From JABDMH01 sp964428345 (GTDB lineage: Bacteria; Bacteroidota; Bacteroidia; Chitinophagales; Saprospiraceae), in assembly GCA_964428345.1 (NCBI GenBank), contig CAYRYD010000001.1, positions 1 to 64,000 on the forward strand: a DNA stretch of 64,000 bases, read 5' to 3'. The notes below the pieces were generated by a model. It ran no database searches. It was not told the origin of the DNA and saw nothing but the letters and a program-made list of their open reading frames with translations. Below, one piece after another: positions 35,391 to 41,961 of the stretch; the stretch's first letter is position 1; each line of letters begins with the position of its first letter. The position numbers and the translations under genes were made by a program.

Positions 35391-36464
35391 ATGTTTACCA
35401 TAGACGCGCATCTTGACCTGGCCATCAATGCCATCTCGCTTAACCGCGATCTTACCCTCCCGGCAAGGGAGGTCCGGCAACTGGAAGTCGAACTTCAGAT
35501 GACCGACCGGCCGGACCGGGGCAAAGGCACGGTGACCCTGCCCGATTTGCGGCGCGGCTCCATCGGCCTGGTGATTGCCACCGGAAAACCGGTCACCTCT
35601 ATCAGCCTGACCGGTTGGAATTCACCGGCGCAGGCTTACGCCTTTGCCCAGAGCCAGCTGGGCTGGTACCGGGTGATGGAAGACATGGGCGAGATGGTGC
35701 AGATCCGAACGCTGGAAGATCTGGAAAAACACCATGAGCTTTGGAAGGACATGACTCTACCGGCCGAAAAAAAACCGGTAGGATACCTCCTCAGCCTGGA
35801 AGGAGCCGATTCGGTGATCGATCTGGATTATTTGCACCGTTACTACGCCGAAGGGCTAAGGGCCATTGGTCCGGCGCATTTTGGACCGGGTCGCTATGCG
35901 GCGGGTACGCATTCCGACCAGAGCGGACTTACGCCGGCCGGCCGGGATCTGTTGCGCGAAATGGAGTCACTTCATATGATCCTCGACATGACCCATCTGA
36001 CCGACAAGGGTTTTTTTGAAGCACTCGACCTATTTAGCGGAACGATCATCGCCAGTCATCAAAACTGCCGGTCGATCATACCGGGAGAACGGCAGTTTTC
36101 GGACGAGCAGTTGCGGGCAATCATCGACCGGGACGGAGTGATTGGAGGAGCACTGGATGCCTGGATGCTCTACCCGGATTACCGTCAGGGTCAGGATCCC
36201 CACCAGCTGGGTATCGATTTAGAAAAACTGATCCCGCATATTGACCATATCTGCCAGATGGCAGGCAATTCCCTGCATACCGGTTTTGGCACCGATCTCG
36301 ACGGTCTGTTTGGTCGTGAGCAATCACCATGGGATCTGGATACCATCGCCGACATACAGCGGTTTAAAGAACTTTTGACGAGCCGGGGTTACCGTCAGGA
36401 AGACCTGGAAAACATCTTTTACAAGAACTGGCTGCGGGTATTCCGCAGGTGCCTGGGCAGCTGA
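35391..36464 (+). CDS. M19 (renal-type) membrane dipeptidase family enzyme
   Basis: 357 residues, cytosolic. The zinc ligands of the M19 family are visible: DAHLD at residues 5-9, Glu137 in LSLEGAD, the two downstream His residues in LDMTHL and ASHQNCR, and Asp in GFGTDLDGLFG. M19 enzymes cleave dipeptides with a D-amino acid at the C-terminal side and some N-acyl-D-amino acids. It starts 35 bp after the dehydrogenase, the fourth gene of the ridA operon. It would release the D-residue that the D-threonine-aldolase-like enzyme then breaks down. Confidence 0.9.
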   Translation: MFTIDAHLDLAINAISLNRDLTLPAREVRQLEVELQMTDRPDRGKGTVTLPDLRRGSIGLVIATGKPVTSISLTGWNSPAQAYAFAQSQLGWYRVMEDMGEMVQIRTLEDLEKHHELWKDMTLPAEKKPVGYLLSLEGADSVIDLDYLHRYYAEGLRAIGPAHFGPGRYAAGTHSDQSGLTPAGRDLLREMESLHMILDMTHLTDKGFFEALDLFSGTIIASHQNCRSIIPGERQFSDEQLRAIIDRDGVIGGALDAWMLYPDYRQGQDPHQLGIDLEKLIPHIDHICQMAGNSLHTGFGTDLDGLFGREQSPWDLDTIADIQRFKELLTSRGYRQEDLENIFYKNWLRVFRRCLGS

Positions 36465-36607
36465 AGACCTGATAACCGGTTTGGTCAATACAAACAGTAC
36501 CATACCCTGGAACTTTTCGACCCGCTGATGGTTTTGATGATGAGATCCCAGGTATTTCCTAAAAACAGAATTCGGGTTTCCCATATGTATGATTGTCAGA
36601 AAGAATG

Positions 36608-36615
36608 TATATTTG
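36608..36615 (+). promoter_or_regulatory. Probable -7 box of tRNA-His
   Basis: tatatttg matches the Bacteroidota -7 consensus TAnnTTTG and ends 48 bp before the tRNA. I do not find a clear TTG at the usual 19-21 bp upstream, so the call rests on the -7 box alone. Confidence 0.45.
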
Positions 36616-36663
36616 CAACCTCAAAAACAGGGTTGCCATTCCGTTGGAACCCGGCTTTAGATG

Positions 36664-36737
<74 letters not shown>

Positions 36738-36746
36738 CTACTGACG

Positions 36747-36912
36747 CATCCTGACAGGCTTTGCCTCGTCAGGATGGTCAGCATTCCCACCCGCTGATCC
36801 ACAATAGTGGACAGCATTTCAAACCAGAATTCACTTATCTTTAAACCAAGGATGCTGACCGCGTCAGTTGTGCTGACAAAATTCCGAAACATAGTGAAGG
36901 AATTTTCGTCAG
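36747..36912 (+). repeat. Hairpin repeats preceding the GIY-YIG cassette
   Basis: Two structures: catcctgac/gtcaggatg at 36747-36776 just after tRNA-His, and the longer hairpin at 36873-36912 with arms ctgacaaaattcc and ggaattttcgtcag (13 bp with one bulged C). The second recurs almost exactly at 37341-37380 and in degenerate form at 44764-44804, each time next to GIY-YIG sequence. Confidence 0.8.
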
Positions 36913-36927
36913 TACTCATGTCCAGCT

Positions 36928-37218
36928 ATGTCTTACACCGTCTACATACTCTACTCCTCCATAATCGACCGATTCTACATCGGACAAACTTCAAATCCAG
37001 AAAAAAGAATAATAGAACATAACAGTGGTGAGTCACCTTATACATCCACTGGAATCCCCTGGACACTACTTTGGTCAGTCCAAAAACCTTCTCTCAGAAC
37101 AGCAGAAGATCTTGAGTTCAAACTAAAGAATCTGACCAGAGTCAGGAAAATTAAATTTATGAAAAAATATTCTCAGGGTATTCATGATATGGATCTTCTC
37201 AATAGCATTACTCCTTAG
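36928..37218 (+). CDS. Small GIY-YIG nuclease
   Basis: 96 residues, a single GIY-YIG domain of the UvrC/Intron-type superfamily. YTVYILYSSIIDRFYIGQTS contains the two paired motifs (YxL and YIGQ), R in EKRIIEHN is the third catalytic residue, and the C-terminal Glu lies in AEDLEFKLK. Stand-alone proteins of this size are frequent and multicopy in Bacteroidota; their role is unknown. Here it lies 190 bp behind tRNA-His with a strong hairpin 15 bp upstream. Two damaged relatives with the same flanks lie at 37389 and 44539, so the gene behaves like part of a dispersed cassette. Confidence 0.9.
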   Translation: MSYTVYILYSSIIDRFYIGQTSNPEKRIIEHNSGESPYTSTGIPWTLLWSVQKPSLRTAEDLEFKLKNLTRVRKIKFMKKYSQGIHDMDLLNSITP

Positions 37219-37268
37219 TCACTGACCCTCCCTGCGGTCGGTCATTACCAGTTCTTACAGCTTAGGGC

Positions 37269-37380
37269 TCGTCGTGTATTGCCGACCCGGCGGAATAGCG
37301 GACATAGTGCTGATAATTGAAGCTTCATCAGTAAGTAGTGCTGACAAAATTCCGAAACGTAGTGAAGGAATTTTCGTCAG
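37269..37380 (+). repeat. Conserved flank and hairpin between GIY-YIG copies 1 and 2
   Basis: tcgtcgtgtattgccgaccc at 37269 begins a ~32-bp motif that recurs at 44691-44723 and 44850-44881. It is followed by the second copy of the ctgacaaaattcc hairpin (37341-37380). Just upstream, ctccctgcggtcggtca (about 37229-37244) also recurs at 44810-44825. These define the noncoding parts of the cassette. Confidence 0.78.
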
Positions 37381-37388
37381 TGCGTTTA

Positions 37389-37552
37389 TATCATGTACTC
37401 CTCCACAATAGATCAGTTTTATGTTGGACAACCTAACAATCTCAATAATCGATTGGTGCAGCACAATGGAGGTAAATCTCAGTATACATCCAGTGGAATA
37501 CCATGGACATTTGTGGTCGACAACAAAGCCTAATTTGAGAACCGCTGAAGTA
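37389..37552 (+). pseudogene. Broken second GIY-YIG gene copy
   Basis: The plus strand translates to YIMYSSTIDQFYVGQPNN, RLVQHNGG and YTSSGIPWTF, clear counterparts of the intact gene (YILYSSIIDRFYIGQTSN, YTSTGIPWTLLW). A frameshift after IPWT moves the homology to another frame (LWSTTKPNLRTAE versus LLWSVQKPSLRTAE). The sequence stops matching at 37552 where the IS remnant begins. No usable start or end remains. Confidence 0.82.
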
Positions 37553-37827
37553 AGCTTCCCCCTAAATTTCGAACCAGTAGCTAAGTCGGACAATGGGATT
37601 AAGATCAGCATGGATGGTAAAGGCAGGGCAGAACACATTTATCTGTATCTTGCGAATGGAGGAAAAGAACTTTATGATGGCGTCCATGAGTACATGCCTT
37701 TTATAACCTCGAAACGTTGCATTCGACGTTGGATAGAAGCACTCCAGCCCGAAGCATACTTTGGCACTAAACCCTATTTTGAACCAACTAAGTATTCCAT
37801 GCTACTGGTTTAATTATGGGGGGGAAC
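37553..37827 (+). mobile_element. Internally deleted IS remnant (IS3-like integrase piece)
   Basis: Left end agcttccccctaaattt at 37553 and right end tttaattatgggggggaact near 37827 are imperfect inverted repeats. Between them the frame ending at 37813 reads ISMDGKGRA and later GGKELYDGVHEYMPF and SKRCIRRW, which resemble the C-terminal integrase core of IS3/IS150 transposases with an internal deletion. The last 40 bp recur at 47112-47153. The remnant sits in the broken GIY-YIG copy. The family assignment is tentative; the shared ends are directly seen. Confidence 0.6.
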
Positions 37828-37996
37828 TATAATATGTAATATACTCCAAGTCCATTTCTCCTTCACTACCTCGGACATTGATCATGTGAAAAAGTCCATA
37901 CATTTCCTCTCGTTTTTCCCAAATGTAATAGATAGCTCCAGCGGTAAGTGTCCCATGAACACTTCTCGCTTTCAATTTTTGTGAGTTACTGCTCGA
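37814..37996 (-). pseudogene. Orphan C-terminal coding fragment
   Basis: An open minus-strand frame of about 60 codons with no start reads in part GTLTAGAIYYIWEKREEMYG and MINVRGSEGEMDLEY, which looks like real protein, then runs into the IS end (SSPP, stop at 37814-37816). It may be the tail of a further immunity or surface gene cut by the insertion. Between it and the next gene, another short frame (KRFIFSAFSKELNKNLKFKV at about 37990-38100) is also without start. I do not recognise either. Confidence 0.35.
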
Positions 37997-38116
37997 TCAC
38001 TTCAATATAATCGAGATACTCTCGATCGACTTTAAATTTTAAATTTTTATTCAATTCCTTTGAAAAAGCGCTAAAAATAAACCTTTTTGCATTACTGCGT
38101 TTGACTTGAATATCAT

Positions 38117-38623
38117 TCAATTATAATGAAAATACTTTAGCTTCAAGATGGCAGGGATTGAATCCTGAGCAGATGGGAAATCTGGACCGATAATGCTTTT
38201 ATAAAATTCACCTCCGAGATATTTAATTTCTTTATTTGCTGTTTTGTAGGCGATTAAAAATTTGCTTGACATCTTCAGGTTAAAATCATATGCAGTTGTG
38301 CTGGTAATCGTATCTCCTTCCTGTCTTGAGTGGCCTGGGTTGTAGACAAGAAAAATTTCGTATCCATTCTTTGGATATGTCAGGTCATCTCTTTTTTCAT
38401 AAGACAAGACAAGTCTTTCTCTTGGACCCAATAGATATTGACTGAATCGAGGTTTAACCACTTCGATCGTCTGGTACTTACTAACTCCAAAGTAATTGAA
38501 ATTTTTGATTCTGAATACAATAATGTTGTTCTGAATCTCAGTCAAAATTGAATCTGGCAAGGCAATCTGAGCCTTACCGATTATCGAGATGAAGAATATT
38601 GGAACTAATAGGCCTAACCTCAT
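38117..38623 (-). CDS. Secreted protein of unknown function, candidate immunity protein 3
   Basis: 168 residues with a clear signal peptide (RLGLLVPIFFISIIGKAQIA). The rest is beta-rich with no domain I recognise; YLLGPRERLVLSYEKRD and YEIFLVYNPGHSR are the most distinctive parts. The start overlaps the stop of the toxin-tip-like gene by ATGA, the usual arrangement for a toxin and its immunity partner. The signal peptide means the protection would act in the periplasm or at the membrane. The role is inferred from position only. Confidence 0.55.
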   Translation of the reverse strand: MRLGLLVPIFFISIIGKAQIALPDSILTEIQNNIIVFRIKNFNYFGVSKYQTIEVVKPRFSQYLLGPRERLVLSYEKRDDLTYPKNGYEIFLVYNPGHSRQEGDTITSTTAYDFNLKMSSKFLIAYKTANKEIKYLGGEFYKSIIGPDFPSAQDSIPAILKLKYFHYN

Positions 38624-38907
38624 TTTTTGTTCTTGTTGAATTCACTAGCTATTCTTTCCCAATCACTTAATGATAGACCCCTTAAGAAAGCATTGGCTTG
38701 TGATTGTTCTGCAGAGGCTCTTTTCCCACTTCCGTTATGCTTATCATGTCCTTCATTTTCACTTAAAATTCCCCACACCCAATCAGAGAAGGGGTTGCTT
38801 AACGCATAAGCTGCATGACCTCCTTCATGAGCTGCGGTTTCAACCATTTTATTTTGATCGTCAGCAGGGTTTAAATAGTTACCTGATGAGTCTGAATTGA
38901 TTATCAC
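38620..38907 (-). CDS. Orphan RHS toxin tip with HExxH motif (tip 3)
   Basis: 95 residues, too short for a free protease and without signal. VETAAHEGGHAAYALSNPF contains HEGGH, an HExxH zinc-peptidase motif, followed by DKHNGSGKRASAEQSQANAF and LSDWERIASEFNKN. Such a fragment looks like the C-terminal tip of an RHS polymorphic toxin separated from its carrier. The N-terminal start lies within the 3' end of the upstream immunity pseudogene in another frame, so the real junction has been lost. It is coupled to a secreted protein gene. Activity as a metallopeptidase is inference from five residues and context. Confidence 0.5.
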   Translation of the reverse strand: MIINSDSSGNYLNPADDQNKMVETAAHEGGHAAYALSNPFSDWVWGILSENEGHDKHNGSGKRASAEQSQANAFLRGLSLSDWERIASEFNKNKK

Positions 38908-39514
38908 TATAATTAATTAGATTTTCAAGAATATTTCCCCTTTTCTCTAAAATAATTTCTGGCTGGTCTGGCATCAGGAAATACGAACCAATAAAGCCAC
39001 TTTTAGTTGAAAAAAAAATTATTCCATCCATCGTGCCCAGTTCTGGAAATCCTGTAATTAGACCTTTTATAGTGAATTATACGAATTTCTCATCACCATT
39101 TTCTATGATGTCATTTATTATTACCTTATGAACATTATTCTGTAAACTATCTGGAGCGTCAGGAACCCAGGCATATTGGTATACATTTATACTGTAAGTC
39201 TTGTCAGAGGTCTCCATTGTTGAAAATAGTTGTTCAAATCCTGAATATGGGCTAAGATTGACATAGCCTTCTTTTCCATTAAAGTAAAATTGATTATTGT
39301 GTACAGGAAATAGATATGATGATTCAATTGAGTAGATACATGAGTCACTATGAGTGAGGGAGTCAAGGTACAGGATTGTACGTCCAGCAATGGAGTCGTC
39401 ACTAAGATCGAATAAAGTGCAAGAATCAACGAATCTTGACTCACATGAATATAAAGAAAGCACCAAGATTATAAATCTCCAAGGTTTAATAGCCACGCTT
39501 AATGATATTTTCAA
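38879..39514 (-). pseudogene. Lipoprotein immunity gene 2 with in-frame stop
   Basis: The frame starts at TTG 39514 (or GTG 39496) and has a lipoprotein signal, WRFIILVLSLYSC. It reads to TAA at 39077-39079 and, in the same frame, continues to 38879: FTIKGLITGFPELGTMDG, then IIFFSTKSGFIGSYFL and EKRGNILENLIN. That tail matches the C-terminus of the intact protein at 40491-41063 (VIFYSNRNGFIGSYI ... ERGNILRSIL). With the stop read through, the length (about 210 residues) agrees with that relative (190). So a nonsense change has split a once complete immunity homologue. Its 5' end overlaps the stop of tip 2. Confidence 0.7.
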
Positions 39515-39950
39515 TTTCCTTCAATTGCTTATGTGCTTCGGTGTTCTTGTATTTTGGATCTGATTTTATTTCATTGTTGTCTGGTGATGTATATTCACGA
39601 CTATTTTGATGAGCTTCGTGTTCCAAGTACACAGGTATATTTTCTTTGCCAGGTGTCAACTTGTTTATTGCATGGGAAACTTCTTCGTGATTAAGACTAA
39701 ATGATGTTTCTTCAACTTCCTTAACACATCGATTGTATCAACAATTGTTCCATCTCTGTCAACCCTGTGAAACTTACTGCGTGTTTTCACAGGGCAGGCA
39801 TCCGCAAAGACGACTCTGGTATTACCAAGGTGATCTTTTAGTGAATATTCAAAAAACCACTGTCCGCTGGTATCCCGGGTAGACTCGTCGTTCCGGGTGG
39901 TAGATGAAGATCTCGTCGTTGACGTATTCGATGCTACCGACATTTTGTAT
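39486..39950 (-). pseudogene. Displaced RHS core fragment with toxin tip 2
   Basis: From about 39950 down, the minus strand repeats the core of the main RHS gene (YVNDEIFIYHP in one frame, then FEYSLKDHLGNTRVVFADAC in another) up to DGTIVDTIDVL. It then switches to a tip reading EVEETSFSLNHEEVSHAINK, then YLEHEAHQNSREYTSPDN and KQLKEIENIIKRGY, stop at 39486. The tip resembles tip 1 of the main gene (LNHEEGAHAK, ending LKKATNGY). No start codon and at least two frame changes remain. It is a classic displaced RHS C-terminal cassette. Confidence 0.75.
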
Positions 39951-40004
39951 GGCTAACGGTAAGGCCCTCAGATTATTATTGCAAACCTCTGTACTGTCTT
40001 TACA

Positions 40005-40436
40005 TCATCGCCTCCAAGGTATAATCTCTTTATTCTTCAGGGAAATTCTAAGAATAGATTCTACGATATCGAGCTTCTCTTCACCCTTGTAGAATTTTGA
40101 TCTCTTTAAATACTCAATCACTTTTATCAATTCTTGATCAATCATGTTAAGATCCAAAAAAGTTAAATTACCTTGGTCGATCAGTAGTACGTAGGTCCTT
40201 GCATGACTTGCAGTCACGCCAACTCTATAGAGACCAGTCTCTTGATCAGTCAAAGCTTTTCTTTTTATTAGATCAACTGCAAAAATTAAGTCACTAATCT
40301 CTCTATTTGATTTTACCTCATTTGAGAATTCGCCTTGACTCTCTAGAAAATCACCAATTTCACGAAGATATTTACTTTGGGCACAAGAACATGTAGTGAT
40401 TAATAGCAAAAGGGTGATTGAAAAGTATATTTTCAT
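40005..40436 (-). CDS. Lipoprotein-like exported protein, candidate orphan immunity
   Basis: 143 residues with signal MKIYFSITLLLLITTCSCAQ; the Cys at the cleavage region suggests a lipoprotein. The mature part (ISDLIFAVDLIKRKALTDQE, VGVTASHARTYVLLIDQGNL, VIEYLKRSKFYKGEE) is alpha/beta and not recognised. It lies in the RHS tip/immunity array on the same strand, 54 bp after the immunity-1 candidate and before displaced tip 2. It could protect against a toxin tip now lost. That role is positional inference. Confidence 0.5.
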   Translation of the reverse strand: MKIYFSITLLLLITTCSCAQSKYLREIGDFLESQGEFSNEVKSNREISDLIFAVDLIKRKALTDQETGLYRVGVTASHARTYVLLIDQGNLTFLDLNMIDQELIKVIEYLKRSKFYKGEEKLDIVESILRISLKNKEIIPWRR

Positions 40437-40490
40437 TTCACTAATGATTTTATATCAATACCTGTTTCTAAGTTTACAGGACACCTATCA

Positions 40491-41063
40491 CTACATCAAC
40501 AATCTTCTCTCGAGACCGTTGTATGGCAATATTGACCTTAATATATTACCTCTTTCAGAAATAATGTATTTCCCCCCAGGGTCCTTAATATAGGATCCAA
40601 TAAATCCATTTCGATTTGAATAAAAAATCACGACATCATGCTGTATATTGTCGTAAGTGTAAAAATCTGATACATTTAGAATAAAGTATGTCGTTTCATT
40701 ATCTGTAATAAGATCCTCTACCTTAAACCTGATCTCAATGTCCTCTCCAGAAGAGATTATGTTAAATTGAAATTGATCGCCTTTCTTTAAATCATTTCCA
40801 ATTAATGTTTGCCTTCTGTTATTACTATACTGAACAAGGTTGCAAGCATCATCTAATACTAGATTAATCGTATCAGTAGTAATCCCAGTATCAAAAACCA
40901 AATTTAGAACATCTTCTTGATCTACCTTAATAAAATAGAAAAGCGGCTTTTTCTCACTTACGTCAAAGTACTTAACATCATCAAGGATGCAATTCCCTCG
41001 ATTACAACTGGTTTGAGAAAAAAAGTAAACAATGAAACAAATTAGCAAATTTCTAGTAACCAT
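40491..41063 (-). CDS. Lipoprotein, candidate immunity protein 1
   Basis: 190 residues. The signal NLLICFIVYFFSQTSC gives a lipobox-like TSC at residue 20. The body is beta-rich; DVVIFYSNRNGFIGSYIKDP followed by ISERGNILRSIL is shared with the pseudogenised immunity 2. The start overlaps the end of the toxin-tip-bearing RHS gene by 11 bp. The position right behind the tip and the existence of a second tip/lipoprotein pair of the same kinds make a toxin-immunity pair likely. Membrane anchoring implies that the toxin acts in the periplasm or on the envelope. Confidence 0.65.
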   Translation of the reverse strand: MVTRNLLICFIVYFFSQTSCNRGNCILDDVKYFDVSEKKPLFYFIKVDQEDVLNLVFDTGITTDTINLVLDDACNLVQYSNNRRQTLIGNDLKKGDQFQFNIISSGEDIEIRFKVEDLITDNETTYFILNVSDFYTYDNIQHDVVIFYSNRNGFIGSYIKDPGGKYIISERGNILRSILPYNGLERRLLM

Positions 41064-41961
41064 TAGTAGCTTTCTTGAGTTCTTCTTGATTTATTTGAGC
41101 AGGTGTCCCTTTGTACTTTGTGTTGTTCTGTATAGATGCATTTTCAGGGGTGTATGGTGTGTCTTCGCCGAAATAATAAAGATGTCCTGCTCCTTCTGAC
41201 TTTGGTGAGCCATGTAGTATGAATTTTGCATGAGCACCCTCCTCATGGTTAAGTATCGCAGCAGCCTCGAATATTGTTTCTTTTCCACAATTATCTACAC
41301 AATTGGTTTCATTAATCGCAATTACCAGTAACTCCTTCCCCGGATTATCTTGAAAATATTTCAAAACTTGATTTAAATCTTCTTGATTTCGCGTACTATT
41401 TTTCAATCCAGAGCTTGTATTTCTGGCGGAATTGAAGTCATCAGCATTCTTCAAAGTAGTGGGGTATGTAAATCCATCTTGCCCCGCAGGAAAGGAAGTG
41501 TATAGAACATCAATCTTGGATTGGGACTTAAGTGCATTACCAAATGCTCGTCCTTCGCTTGTAGAGTTCCGATTAATATTGTAGGCTTCCTGAAATGTCG
41601 CATTCTCTTTCAAGGCTGCCTGAAAGAAAACTGCTTGCAATCCCCATAAATCAATATTTGATATTGGAGAATTCTCTGCATAATTATAAGTGGAAACATG
41701 TGGAAACTGATCCGCAATGGGATCAACTCCAGTAAAACGTCCGATCGCAGGATCATAAAACCGGGCCCCATAATCATACCAACCCAGTGCCAGCTCCCGT
41801 TTACCATCCCCATCCACATCCGTTGAGTCAAGATTAAATTCTTTACCGTTGTAAAGATAAGGTTGCAGTGTATCACTGACCCTGTTCCAGGGTCCATCCA
41901 TTTCCATGCCAAATGGATAATAATGTGCCTCATGCAGCACATCGATCGTATCCACAATCAA
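41053..41961 (-). CDS. RHS core C-terminal part with toxin tip 1
   Basis: 302 residues. The first ~105 are the RHS repeat-associated core: YLYNGKEFNLDSTDVDGDG, LALGWYDYGARFYDPAIGRF and YAENSPISNIDLWGL, the usual junction after which the variable tip starts. The tip (about 195 residues) contains FPAGQDGFTYPT, ELLVIAINETNCVDNCGKET and EAAAILNHEEGAHAKFILHG; the NHEExxHA element recurs in tip 2. I do not recognise the tip family. The frame belongs to the gene upstream (41958-44552): at about 41997 three As are present where the displaced copy at 39780 has four, and restoring one base fuses the two frames. Whether that is a real frameshift or a consensus error is open. Confidence 0.82.
   Translation of the reverse strand: MIVDTIDVLHEAHYYPFGMEMDGPWNRVSDTLQPYLYNGKEFNLDSTDVDGDGKRELALGWYDYGARFYDPAIGRFTGVDPIADQFPHVSTYNYAENSPISNIDLWGLQAVFFQAALKENATFQEAYNINRNSTSEGRAFGNALKSQSKIDVLYTSFPAGQDGFTYPTTLKNADDFNSARNTSSGLKNSTRNQEDLNQVLKYFQDNPGKELLVIAINETNCVDNCGKETIFEAAAILNHEEGAHAKFILHGSPKSEGAGHLYYFGEDTPYTPENASIQNNTKYKGTPAQINQEELKKATNGY

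Noticed and set aside
39665..39943. Stand-alone 92-residue gene
   Set aside because: It is a frameshifted fragment of the RHS core and is included in the displaced tip 2 pseudogene.
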